From Nipponacmea schrenckii (Eukaryota; Mollusca; Gastropoda; Lottiidae), in NCBI GenBank assembly GCA_030562195.1, contig JAUJPP010000007.1, positions 31,369,769-31,433,768 on the forward strand: a stretch of DNA of 64,000 nt, given 5' to 3'. This document shows, piece by piece, positions 25,001 through 36,489 of this stretch. Both the position numbers and the translations under genes were made by a program. Below the pieces are notes generated by a model that saw nothing but the letters and a program-made list of their open reading frames with translations, made no database searches and had not been told where the DNA came from. Positions within the stretch are counted from its first letter, which is position 1. Each line of letters opens with the position of its first letter.

Positions 25001-26468
25001 CGAAGAACATATTTTGCCACATCCAACTTTTGTCTACACAGCTCAATTTCATCCTAAAAATGATTCCGTCATGGTTACTGGAGCCTTCGATCAAGTGATC
25101 AGGGTTTGGGACGTGGAAGGGGAAAAGGAGGAGGACTACTTAAAGCAGGAAGTGGAGGATCACCATGGTCACATTAATTCGGTGTGTTTCGACGAGGAAG
25201 GAGAGAAGCTGTATTCTGCTGACAGTAAAGGAGTTATACTGGTCTGGAATATGTTTGTCTCTGAACAAAACTTACAAAATTCGCGTCGTGGATTCATCAC
25301 AAATTGCACCAAGTATCAAGAAATTAAAGAACCAAGCATCAAAGACACGCCCATTAACTATTTAAAAATGCATCCAAGTGGTCGTAAACTGTTGGTTCAT
25401 TGCCGTGACAACATTATCAGACTATTTGATCTTCGCGTTCAGCGAGTTATTCAGTATTATATAGGGTCTTTAAATTTCCGTGACAAATTACGCAGTGCTA
25501 TATCACCCTGTGGTACTTTTGTTTTTGCTGGTAGTGAGGACAACATAGCGTACGTGTGGAACTCAGATTCTGGTGATCAGGTTGCGAAATACACTGAGTT
25601 GAATTATAACCAGCCTGTAACAGACATAGATTATCACCCTCGAGATCATATGATCGCTTTATGTTCAATTGGAGAAAATCAACCTGTACTGCTATATAAA
25701 TACAATCCAAACACAGCCTTGCTGGAAGCTGGTGTCTACCAATCAGCAGGTGAGGATTCTGACACTCAAGATGAGGCTCTTGTAGCTACAGCACGGACTA
25801 TGGAGAGTCCACGAAGAACCCAAAGAAAGGATGATCCTCAGAGACAGACTTTCTCGCCAGAACCAACATCTGCTCGAGTTTTAACAAAAGATCAGTTTTA
25901 TGCACATGAAACCAATCGTTATCAAAATGTTCTGAAAAAACTGGAGACTGTTACACTAGGGGGTGACCCTACCCTATTCTCACCCCACGCCCATCCTACA
26001 ATGTCCAGTGTTATGCAGCAACAAACTTTTAACTCCCAGTCTCTGTATATGAAAGATGCTGATTCATCATGGCGTCCAGGATTCTCAGACATCGGTCGTA
26101 GAAGTGGTGCTAGTCACATTTATCAAGGTCGTCTTCCACAATTTTCATTAACACAAACTCAAGGTAAAGCCCAGTTTTCTTTTCAAGCACCTATTGGCAA
26201 AAGTTCTCCAAAGAAAATGGTGGTTGCTATTTGTGATTACAAAGGTCAAAGGTCAGATGAACTGTCGGTATTTAAAGGGGACATAATCAAGTTGCTGTAT
26301 AAGGATTCAGCTAATTGGTGGATGGGAGAATTAGCCAATGGACAACAAGGATATTTCCCCGCTAATTATGTTGCCGTGGAAGGCGCGGAAGATGAGGAAG
26401 GAGAAGAGGAATCTAACGAAGTTGTCCGTAAAAAAGATCGAAAGAAAAAAGTTGTACATATGAAATAA
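22060..26468 (+). CDS. AHI1: Jouberin (AHI1), complete
   Basis: Three coding exons (22060-22293, 23369-23560, 23799-26468), all phase 0, encode 1031 residues. Exons 1-3 encode lysine-rich, acidic segments with the repeated motif ENEMSPAE. A C2-like N-terminal segment starts near residue 200 (HPLVRVHIVDEITGHYLAKQ). WD40 repeats span about 465-780 (LTGHFGIIYDLCW, SNDGTARIWNV, VIRVWDV, NIAYVWNSDSGD). An SH3 domain spans about 948-1000 (ICDYKG, NWWMGE, GYFPANYV). The lysine-rich tail follows. Jouberin acts at the ciliary transition zone and basal body, and human mutations cause Joubert syndrome. Human AHI1 is 1196 residues; the first part of the N-terminus differs. Exon 3 alone carries the C2, WD40 and SH3 parts without an intron. 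Confidence 0.96.
22294..23368. other. AHI1 intron 1
   Basis: It contains an 11-bp perfect palindrome with a 3-base loop at 23077-23101 (TGGACTCTGTT and its complement). AATGCTAGTCTA occurs near both 22321 and 23113, which could be the footprint of an insertion. No terminal inverted repeats were confirmed. Confidence 0.4.
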
Positions 26469-29392
26469 GCCTGGTTTGTATCACACTGTGTTTTTCTATC
26501 ATCAAAAAGTGCCAAATACTAACTTTGTGCTCTGGGAATCTGTGAATCCTTTGGATAACCTTTCAGAAGCAAAGACATGCCTTGAATTTAAAATTATTGC
26601 ATACTGAGGTGAATGTTTTAAAATTTAATGAAAATCTGAACAGTTTAAATTGCTTGGTTATTTTTTTAATATATAACATATTTAGGGTTATGTATGAAAT
26701 CCATATTCATCTTAGATATCCATCTGTATATCAAATATTTCTCTCTTGAAAATGTTTTATATCCATGCTTGCCGTCCAGGAGTCAATAATCTCTGTAACT
26801 CTGTGATATAATGGTCTTTTTAGAATCATATTTTTAGTAACTTTCATTTTAATTAAAATATATACCCACACAATACCCCATGATGTGTTGAAATAGCAGA
26901 TTGCATTATACATAAAAGTGCCTATGTTTAAAATAATTAAGAAGTCTGAAATTGTTTCAATTTAGTTTATATCTGTAATATTAAATGAAATGAAAGGAGT
27001 TTTACGTCCTACTCTGTAATATTATTACTGTTGCCTATTAGATATTCATCTATCATAGACTAAGATTTTAATTCTCCTTGTTTTTATTTTTGTATTATGA
27101 TGTAGGTTATTCAAATTGTTAATGTATAGTATATTAAACACAATGTATTGTTTCACAGATTGTTATAATGCAAACAACACCAACTGACTTTAGCAGTGGA
27201 CTTTTCAAGCCTTTAGTGCAAATATCCAACTGCGGTCATGCTGTTATTTGATTAACTTCCTCTGAAATTACAGGAACCCTAGATATTTGTCCAGGGATTT
27301 ACTTAAAGGGGCACAATCTTGATTTTTAGTGGTCGTTTTGGGCCTTTGTTACATTTAAACAGTCCTCAGAAATACTCAAGCTCTAAGAAAATCGCAAAAT
27401 ACCTTGAAATATACCTAAAAAAATTCACTTTTTATTTTTTTTCTGTTCTGTACGCGGCTGGTCTTCAGTCAGTCTGAAAATTGTGTGTCCTGTTGACAAA
27501 ATCTACAATTGTTATTACATGTACTTTCTTTTTGTTTTATCAGTGTGGGCCTGCGCAGTATTCTATTTATAACTCTTTGATTTTCCAGTATGGCGGGATG
27601 TTCATAATATCTTAAGACATTATGATTTTCAAACACGGATAAATATGTATACCCATGGATTTGAAGGCTCAAATTTCAAAGGTAAGCTCTGTAGACTATG
27701 TCTGATTAGCTAAACAAAAGAATTCATGTGTTTGAGGCTGTCGGATGATTGTCCGAAACAAATCAAGCCTGTGCCCCTTTAAAGAGGGACCGTCAGCAAT
27801 TTCGGGAATTGATTTGGGCTTTGATTATATTTATTTGTAAATACATAATATGAACACTATTACTGATTAGTCTTGGAATGATGACAAACCTGTACCTTTG
27901 ATACAAGCTGAACTGCCATTTGTCAATTGATAAATTAGGACTCACTTTTATTCTAATAAATTATTTTATCAAATAAATAAAATAAATAGACACTAAATAA
28001 ATATTAATATCTTATCATTTATAATATCTAATACTTTCTTCTATTTTGATTGGAATCATATAAATAATAACAATACAAGCACTAACATAACAAATTTTGA
28101 GACATTTCGGAGGCCTACATAAAGTTTCTTACTGTTTATATTTCAAACTTTGATCTATACCAGAATATTCAAATTTCTACTATTACTGCCTCCAATTAAT
28201 CAGTTACACAAACTGCAGTTAATTTGTCAATAGTCAAATGATACTATGACAAAGGCAATGTACAGCATTCTAAGATTTGCCATAGGTAAAATCATATAAC
28301 CTGTCAAGTAAAATGGTGAAATTGTACGAAAAAAAATATGATAAATAAAATATAAGAACCGTTGGTCTCATTAGTAGGCTGCTATTATTGGTGTGTAAAC
28401 AAAATTGTTCATGTTTACACAAAAAACAAAAAATGAAATATAGTTTCTACAACACTTACTAAATAGTAGACCTATATATAAGTTAATTTTCATCTGTATT
28501 TTAAGCTTGTTACATACTTGACACAAAACAAACAGTCTGTATGAAATAATACTATATAAATATAATGCTAGTAACCTCAATGCTGATGTAAATTGTGGAT
28601 ACAGAAGACACTGTCTAGATGGATGAAAACATACTCCAAAATCCTATAAATATTATTCCAAGTAAAAGATTTTGATATCAAAACATGTACCGGTATAGTC
28701 AATTAAGCAAAGATACCATCATCAATCAGGTGTGATTTGTAACATTAACACATAAAAACCACCTTAATTCAACCTCTCTTGATATCTACCATGTTCACTT
28801 TTCTAGTCAACTGTTTTTAAACAACATGTCTGAATATACCCAAACTTTTGGAACAATTAAAATATCAAGTGTCTGGGAAACATTTCTACAAATATTTAGA
28901 AGAATGTTATAAAAAAATGGTATAAAAATTATTTTGCATTTTGAAGAAACTATTATAAATATTTGGAAGGCAAGAAAAACTATCAAAATTATTTTACAAA
29001 AGGTTTATGATAAATATATCACAGTTAAAATATGGCTTCCTGGATTATTATTATTATTATATTATTATTTTGCAATCTATTTCACAGTCTGTAGTAGGGG
29101 AGATGAAATGAGCTATAACAAATGATTCAATCAAATGCAAAACAAGACAATGTTGACTCTAGCTTATGAATTACATAACAGAATCTTAAAGGTGCTTTAG
29201 AAAGATAAACATCTCCTGGAGCAGTGGAATAACAAAATGTATATTGTTAATAATTGAATTACTTCTATTGAATTGATATACCTGTTGCTTCATTATTGAG
29301 GCATTTCATTACAATTTTCATTTCATTTTAAAACTATAATACTTGTTTCTACCCTATTAACCGAAATCCTGAGCAAGTGCTTATATGGATGA
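26469..29392. other. AHI1 3' UTR and convergent intergenic space
   Basis: Apart from the TTAA MITE, this is AT-rich. A fragment of a dispersed repeat with GGAGTTTTACGTCCTACT is at about 26990-27020; related pieces are at 30838-30890 and, inverted, at 21003-21045. Clustered AATAAA near 27970-27990 could serve AHI1. No gene is seen. Confidence 0.5.
27307..27778. mobile_element. 472-bp TTAA-flanked MITE
   Basis: The left end AGGGGCACAATCTTGATTT matches the inverted right end AGGGGCACAGGCTTGATTT. TTAA flanks both sides (27303-27306, 27779-27782). A TTAA target fits Kolobok or piggyBac families. There is no transposase. It lies downstream of AHI1. Confidence 0.8.
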
Positions 29393-32300
29393 TTATTTAA
29401 TTCTAGCATTAGTCATCCTTTCTTCCAAGTCTTGTATTCTGATATCTTTTAAATGAAGGAGATGCTCCAGTCTTCGAATCTTGGCATTTAAAATCTGAAA
29501 TAAAACCATAAAGATCCAATCAACTTTTTTAATTCCTCCTATACTCCGTGACAGTGCCTTCTGTTAATTAGTAACTTATTGTCCTTCAACTGTCCTAACC
29601 TTTAATTCTTTGTTTTGGAAACTTTGGAAGTTAGTAATGTTTGGCCCATGTTTTAGCTCACTTCTTTGTTTTGAAAACTTTGGTTCCAAGTTTTGTTAGG
29701 CTTTTGTTTCAGCTATATTCTTTGTTTTGGAAACTTTGAAAGCAAGTCATATTTGGCCTTTTGTTTTAGCTAAATTACAATAATACCTGTATTGTTTCTT
29801 CTTTAGCTATGCATTCACCTTCCTGATGGTCTAATAATGATCTAGATACATTGTCTGTAACAGGTGCTTGCATAGGTCGATTACCATACGATCTACAATC
29901 ATATCCAATCACAAACCTTTAGTTGACACAAAGTATACAACATTTAAATGAACTTTACTTTATTTCCATTATCATCATGATTATTTTCAAGCAAATCAAA
30001 ATAAAACTTCTTAACAAATTTACTGCTATAATCCCTAGCGCAAAGGGCGGATACTTCTTAATCTGGTAAACTTTTAAATGAATAATATAAGATTAAGCAC
30101 TTTATAATTACATATTATAATTAATATTCATCTTTCTGAAATTTTAGAGTTTTAAGAGTTATAGAATAATCTAAAGTTAGTAAGTAAAGTTGTTATATTC
30201 TACTGTGCACACAGTATAAAAACTCTTAACGAAATTGTTAAATATCTACTACAAGTTAATTCATTATGAACAATTGGCTTATATAAGGTCAAATTCACTA
30301 CGGTTTAGGCCGTACAAAGTAAATTGTCTGTTTTACAGGCCCCGCGCGCTCCGGTAAAATACCCCGCGCTCCAAAACTATTTATTGACATTTTGGAATAA
30401 TTAATAAATAATGCGCGCGCGTCTCCAAAATTGTGTGTAAAATAGAGTTATTTCCCTGTTCCCGAAATTATTTGTTAACATAATTATCTCCCTTTACGTT
30501 TAACGAAAAACCGGAAGTGGCTTAGAATGCGTTTTTCATCACCGATAAAACGATAAAAAGATTTTCTTCTACAACTTTAAACTGAAATTGATTCTGATAC
30601 AATTTAACGTTCGAAAAAACAATTATTTGCTGAAGGAAGCACAATTATGAAAATTATTCACACTTTCGTGAGGACAATCCAAACATTAAATTAATCGTAA
30701 TCTTGATGATTTCGTTCCTGGATAATAATATTAATGATGGAACAAATCGAGACCCGTTACAATTACAAGTAAAAGAATGCACCGGGTTTTTACCGCTTTT
30801 CTCATGTTAAAACCGGAAGTACTCCGTTAGTACCAGTTATCGAAATGAAATGAAATGAATGGAGTTTTATGTGCTACTTTTCTGCACGAGTTATCGAAAA
30901 ATCGGCATTTGTAACATAATTATTAGAATAGAAGTTCGATCTAATCAGATTGATTTGTTCTTGCCATGTGATGTATGACAATTTGTTCCAAAATTTCCAA
31001 TAATAATAATTATTACCACACAATGGCATTTTAAAATACAGTTTAAAGATGGATAGAAATGGATTAGTACTGTAGTAGAATAACATTGTCTTGACATAAT
31101 ATTATCAGCCCTGATGCACCCTAAGTCCATCATTGTCAGAGGTAGTAAATATGTTGGAATGATTATGTTTATGTGAAGTTGAAAGGTAAAAAGGTTCTGT
31201 TATTTCTATCAACTAATATCATTCAAACTCTAAAAACATCTGATAGATGCATCTGAATGGGGATTTAAATCTATTTTTTAAATTTGTAGAAATAAATAAT
31301 AAATAGCTTCGCTCGCTCCGATTTTTTCTGGTGCCAAATTTAAAAAAGCGCTTATAAATAATAAATAATAAATTCGCCCTCTCGCCCCATTTTTTTAAAA
31401 AAAAGGCCTGTAAAACAGACAATTTACTTTGCACGGCCTTATATATCTATTCCTGTCGACTCATCCGTACATGGGTACAGTTAATCTGGGTAAAATCGAT
31501 GCCAAGAGCTTTGGCCATGGACCATCTGGTAGAAAGGAACCTTAAATGTGAACCTAATTTGTTATCCTTGTAAAATGTATTGTGATAAATATTATTAGAA
31601 TGAACCTGAATTCCTTAAGCTATGGTAACAGATCGTTATGTTCGGAGAAATTTGACAGGAAATTGCAAAAAAAAAAATACTAAAATCTATCACGCAGAGC
31701 ATCTACTGGTTTGACTATAACTTACTGAGGCCTTGGGTGTTTACTTATTACAACTTTTCTATTAAAAGACAACATTAATCACAGTTTTAATCAATTACCA
31801 TTGTCACATTATATATGGTTATCATTGATGTCAAGAAAAGCCAGTAAAGATCATGTTTGAAAAATTTATAGTTGCAGATATAAATGAACTAGTGAACATG
31901 TATCTGACTTTTGTAAATAACAAATCTAATCAAAGACATAGCACGCATTTTCAATGTCGGATGTGAGCTCTTATCTCAATCAGCATGTGACCTTGAATAA
32001 TTCAAGTTGACCCAGCTGTAAATGGGTATGAATAATCCTGAGAAATCAATGTCAAGTGGTTTGGCCAAGGACCAGCTGGTAGAAAATATCCCTTTCACTG
32101 CGGACTTTTGAACCTAAGTTGTTATCCTTGTAAAATATAGTTGTTTCGTTCTTTTTTGTCACTAAATACCAGCCCTTATAACTTGATATCCAGAAAAGAG
32201 AATACTCACACTCTAGGAGTAGTTCGACGAGGCTGATTTCTAGGGGAGATAAATGAACTTTTAGCAGCTTCATACCCGTTATTATTCTTCTCACCAACTT

Positions 32301-34433
32301 AAAAAACAATTATACCTTATCTTACAACTTCATAACTATAAATACTGCTATAAGATTTGAGGGTACATATAACAAGAAAACGCAAGGCAATATAAATGGT
32401 ATAACACACTACTTTAATAACAAGGTACATAACACACTACGTTAATAACAAAGTACATAACACACATTCTTTAATAACAAGGTACATCAGTCTAATTAAA
32501 ATATAGACCTAACTTTCGTTCGTATTTTATTAGATTCCTTTTGTAAGTTTTTATTAGCTATTATATGTAACCACTAGTTAGGTCTATCACTGTCCTTCAA
32601 CACGGACTGTTCGAACGACCTTTGACCTAAGTCAGTTTTAACCTAATGACCTCTGATTTAACCGATCCACTTAATTTGAAATGATACAGAACAGCCAATG
32701 AAAAAACCTAGTACGAAGGCCATTCCACATATCAAACACACATTTTTAGTACAAACCTTCTTCGGTGTCTACATTGAATCAATAATAAAGAAATAATTTA
32801 TCAGCGGTTGACGAAACAGCCATATTGTGCTACTTACTATATGAGCGAACTTGATAACCTAGTCTAATACATCTCAGAATTCACCAATTGTTCGTGTCAC
32901 ATTACCATGTCGCAGGGAATGGAAGCCACATTATTGTTTAAAACTGAGTTAGGTCAAAGGTCCTTCATATGGTCGTTAAAGCCAATAGCTAATAAAAACA
33001 TATGAAACAAAACTAATAAAATACGAACGAAAGTTAGGTCTATATTTTAATTACACTGAAGGTACATAACACACTTCGTTAATAACAAGGTACATAATAC
33101 ACTTCGTTAATAACAAGGTACATAACACACTTCGTTAATAACAAGGTACATAACACACTTTGTTAATAACAAGGTACGGTACATAACGTTTCAACACAAT
33201 TTATATGTTTCCAAATGAGCCAATAACCGCAATCAAGAAACTGTAAGAAAACTATGACCCTACTGTCACTTAATTGAGCTTATGAAATACCAACCTGTTT
33301 TAGTTGTTTTTAAATCAGCCGTTCTAGATTTTAGATAAGGATAATTTTTTCTGATTCTTCTCTTTCGGTCTAATTCTTTATCAATCTGATTTCTGACTAA
33401 CATTAAAATCTTCTCGACAACTTTAGCTCGAGCATTGGCTAACGCTCTAATTACATCCTCAGATAGATCCATATCAATCTTTCTTAGCACTCGTCTACAG
33501 TCAAAAAAGGAGGAGTTTAAATCATCAAAGGTTTACTTGTTTATCTGAGACCCTATTCTACTTTGCATGCTATTCATGAAAAATTGAAACACTCTAATTA
33601 ACATTTGAAAGTATGAAAGTGCCTGTTGCATATTCAGTATTCATTCAATATAGAACAAAAATGATAATCAATTTCGCTTAAGCCTTTCAACCCTAGCTAC
33701 CATAAGCATATCTAGAATCTAGACTCTGCTGATACAAAGAGACGTCACCTTATACCTTCAGTTATGATTTCCAGTTCTTGATGTATTCAATTTGATTTAG
33801 ACTTAGGGTTCAAACAGTTAAAATTTCAAAATGTAATTTAGTACTACTGACCGATTAAGAAGAAACCAATTCTCCATCTTTTGATTTGTATTGGAAGCTG
33901 GTGTATAGTTGTGAAGTTCTACTAGTGCAGGTACATAATGTTTGATTATCTCAGCAAGCAAAACTGAAATAAAATTAGAACTAAATAAAATGGAGTAGGT
34001 AGGCCTACATGATTTAATTATCTCAGCTAGCAAAAAATTAAGACCTATTTAACAAAGGGTAGGGCCTTCACCAAATCCACAGAAAGATGACAAATAACTT
34101 GAGTAACATGGCTTATATAATCTATGTCTAATGTCTTTTGGCACATCATCATCATGATTTGCTTTCTTTGTAAATCTAGTGATATCTAGACGGACTTGTG
34201 TGAGCAGTGTGATTTGTTTGAAAAAAGGTACTGTGATGGTAAATAAAGCATAGGCAAAAACGATGCTTACTGGCATCAGAAAAATCTTTCCCAATATTTT
34301 TCTTCGGTCTTGATAAAGGGATGGAATCAATCCACTGATACAAGTTTTCCAACTCAACATCGTCATAATAATCCTGCATTTCAAGCCGAGTATATCCATC
34401 GGCTGTTTTTTTCATTGAGACATAATCCGTCAT
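29393..34433 (-). CDS. SPEF1: Sperm flagellar protein 1 / CLAMP, paralog b
   Basis: There are six coding exons: 34271-34433, 33852-33963, 33295-33494, 32210-32297, 29787-29892 and 29393-29494. They encode 256 residues. Every exon-exon phase equals that of paralog a, and exon 2 is the same length (112 bp). Signatures are LYQWIDSIPLSRPKKNIGKD, LVELHNYTPASN, LSEDVIRAL, AKEETIQ and the C-terminal coiled coil RRLEHLLHLKDIRIQDLEER. The N-terminus is longer than in paralog a and tyrosine-rich (QDYYDDVELE). Intron 3 carries a MULE-like MITE in a 28-bp minisatellite, and intron 4 carries a PIF/Harbinger-like element. Role as for paralog a; whether the two have split sperm and epithelial functions cannot be read here. 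Confidence 0.92.
30308..31438. mobile_element. 1.13-kb PIF/Harbinger-like non-autonomous element
   Basis: Inverted ends of about 36 bp begin GGCCGTACAAAGTAAATTGT on the left and GGCCGTGCAAAGTAAATTGT on the inverted right. Both sides are flanked by TTA (30305-30307, 31439-31441), the 3-bp target type of PIF/Harbinger. There is no transposase ORF. It lies in SPEF1-b intron 4. Confidence 0.78.
32395..33190 (+). repeat. 28-bp minisatellite split by the MULE-like MITE
   Basis: The units follow ACACACTTCGTTAATAACAA plus GGTACATA. Three lie left of the MITE (32395-32487) and about five right of it (33059-33190). Confidence 0.88.
32488..33058 (-). mobile_element. MULE-like MITE, copy 2 (SPEF1-b intron 3)
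   Basis: The ends match the element at 19354-19883, starting CAGTCTAATTAAAATATAGA. The 9-bp duplication AAGGTACAT lies at 32479-32487 and 33059-33067. The interior is in the opposite orientation to copy 1, so the two are independent insertions. Confidence 0.88.
34009..34036 (-). pseudogene. Partial duplicate of the SPEF1-b exon 2 start
   Basis: On the minus strand, TTTTTTGCTAGCTGAGATAA resembles the first bases of exon 2 (TTTTGCTTGCTGAGATAATC), encoding LLAEII. The AG acceptor is missing. It is a short decayed copy 46 bp upstream of the true exon. Confidence 0.5.
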
Positions 34434-34700
34434 TTTTACATCTTAACGCCACATAATCCCTTTCAATTGTTCCAGGATGATAAAATGGCAGCAGCCACAC
34501 ATTAGTCTTATTGGATTTTGAAGACAAACATAACAAAATAGCTCATAATTAATTAAAAAGAAATGTAAACAAATAATAACAGCCTAAAGTCAGCCATTTT
34601 GGCATCCGTCGTCTAGTAACAATAATACTCGGCACAAGTCCAAAAACGAATTCTGAACAATAGCAAGGGAGGTAATTCAACTTCACTAAATACAAAATTT
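34434..34700 (-). promoter_or_regulatory. SPEF1-b upstream region with FOX and X-box motifs
   Basis: TGTAAACA (34564-34571) is a forkhead consensus. GTCGTCTAGTAAC (34608-34620) matches the RFX X-box GTNRCC-N-RGYAAC at 11 of 12 defined positions. GCCATTTT (34593-34600) is a YY1-type AAAATGGC on the minus strand. RFX and FOXJ1 are the known drivers of motile-cilium genes. Confidence 0.5.
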
Positions 34701-35228
34701 ACAATAGGTCATAATAGAACTTATATAATCCGATGAACTGGGATTAAAAAATAACAGCTAATATCATATTAGTTACTTCTAAATCATAAGATCTCAAAAC
34801 TGTTAACAAGCTTAGAATATTTTGTCAATTAATAAAATTTCTTTGTAACAAAATGTATTTGTCTCTACCAATAAATTAATAGATCACTATGCCGACTAAC
34901 CGTGAGTCCGTGAACCGATGAGGATTCACCTAATCTGAATGTCCCAGCTGTAAAATGATGAAGATCCAACTAATTGTAAACTAATAAGTATGTGACGTGG
35001 ACTGGATAATTTATAATTGATTTTTTCTTTAGCCTACTTTCTATACAATATATCAGTCGACCGGCAAAAATCCCTAATGTTGTTGTTCTGTAATTCACCA
35101 TTTTTACCAATTTAAATAAACGTTTATTATGGAAATGGTGCAAAATTTATACTTTTCATGGGGGGGGGGGATCATTCGGGGAACTCATAGGCACCTATTT
35201 TAGACTATCCTGTCTACACGTAGGCCTA

Positions 35229-35364
35229 CCTGTGGAAGAGTTAAATAATAAAATTGACATCATATACCATCTTTAATACCCAACGTTTCGTCAAAAATGT
35301 TTTGACCTCTTCAGGGGAAGAACTAAATTAATATTGGCTTTAATATCAAACGACCTGTGGAAGA
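35229..35364. repeat. Direct repeats around the hammerhead-like unit
   Basis: CCTGTGGAAGAG occurs at 35229-35240 and 35353-35364, bracketing the minus-strand motif with a spacing of 124 bp. It could be a tandem-unit boundary or a target duplication. Confidence 0.5.
35276..35313 (-). ncRNA. Hammerhead-ribozyme-like motif, intact core
   Basis: On the minus strand: CTGAAGA (35313-35307, matching CUGANGA), a perfect 7-bp stem II GTCAAAA/TTTTGAC with CAT loop, then GAAAC, loop GTTGG and GTA. AC and GT can make a 2-bp stem III, leaving GUA as the cleavage triplet between 35276 and 35275. Minimal stem III type I hammerheads are known from Penelope-like elements. A long stem I was not evident by eye. 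Confidence 0.5.
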
Positions 35365-35444
35365 GATCACATTAAATAACGGAACAAAATTTTAGGATAT
35401 GCTACTCCTTATTATTACATTCTACATTGTCGTCAGGGGATGAA

Positions 35445-35481
35445 GTGATGGTGATAATGTAAATTGTCGAAACGTTGAGTA
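35445..35481 (+). ncRNA. Decayed hammerhead-like motif, plus strand
   Basis: GTGATGG stands where CTGATGA is expected. It is followed by GATAAT-GTAA-ATTGTC, GAAAC, GTTGA and GTA. The same geometry as 35276-35313 is present but the core is damaged. Confidence 0.35.
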
Positions 35482-35901
35482 ATAATAATCAGGAATAGTA
35501 TACCGAAAAAGTTTATTCCGTTACGGTATCTATAATTCTCACTGTTTAATAGTGCTCACGATAATTAATAGTCATTTAGAAGTCACGACCGAAAACCAAT
35601 CTGGAATAATATTGGATCACCACATCTTTTTTCAACTAAGTATTTAAATCGAATCCTCAAAATCCAGATTTATTTTGAAAGATGAATATTGTTGCAGTTT
35701 AGTCATACCGTTATCATCCCCTAAACCTTTTCACAAAAGTGTGTAAAAAAAAAAGTCTCAACAATATAAATTCCATACAAGAATAAATCTACCATTAAAA
35801 AAAATCTACTCAGACAAAAAAAAAATTAAGCATGATTATCTCCCTTTACTTCCGTGCTCTTTTTTCTTTAGAGGTCAAATTCGACATTCCAAGTAATCAA
35901 T

Positions 35902-36489
35902 ATGGCGTCTTTTTGTCAGAAGAATTTAGATTTTGGAATGGAATTGGCTTTATATTCGTCTTTATGTGTCACAAGTTCATCCCAAGGTAATGTATTTTGA
36001 TTCTTCTATTACTCAGGATGTTGAAAACACAAATGTTTATGGCGATTCATTCAAAACTTATCAAAGACTTGGTGAAAATAAATCGACACCATTTTCTGAA
36101 AATTTTGTTATTTTTTTGTTATTGTAGATTCAATATAACAATTTAAATATGTGGAAACAAAATCACAATGTGCGCTTTAGGGATCAAAATCGCAATACTG
36201 GCCTCTAAATATTTTTGTATCTATTCTCGAGGAATAGGATGGTTATGTTGGGTCATCATAAAAATGAAATGTCACTTTTGCAATGTGTACAAATTAAAGT
36301 CAAAGGGGGATAACCATTTTTATAAGGATTTTGTATCCTGTGATATTGGCTTTAATAATACTTTACTACTTGTTTGTTTATTATATCTGATATTTGTTTA
36401 TTATATCTGATATTTGTTTATTAGACTATATCTGATGTTTGTTTATTATATCTTAAATTTATTTTTCAGTTACACCATACCATGGCTGA
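35902..36489 (+). CDS. Upstream ORF overlapping the zinc-finger start
   Basis: A likely 5' exon ends at 35986 with AAG|GTAATG and joins at 36470 (TTTTTCAG|T). The ORF from ATG 35902 (begins MASFCQKNLDFG) spliced across encodes about 34 residues. It stops at TGA 36487-36489, overlapping the main ATG (36482) by 8 bases in another frame. The ATG sits within AATATGGC, a YY1-type initiator, so it could instead lie at the transcription start and be inert. Confidence 0.4.

Noticed and set aside
34905..34932. Hairpin with GTGAGTCC/GGATTCAC arms near a GATGAG box
   Set aside because: An 8-bp stem only; the hammerhead core order is not met.
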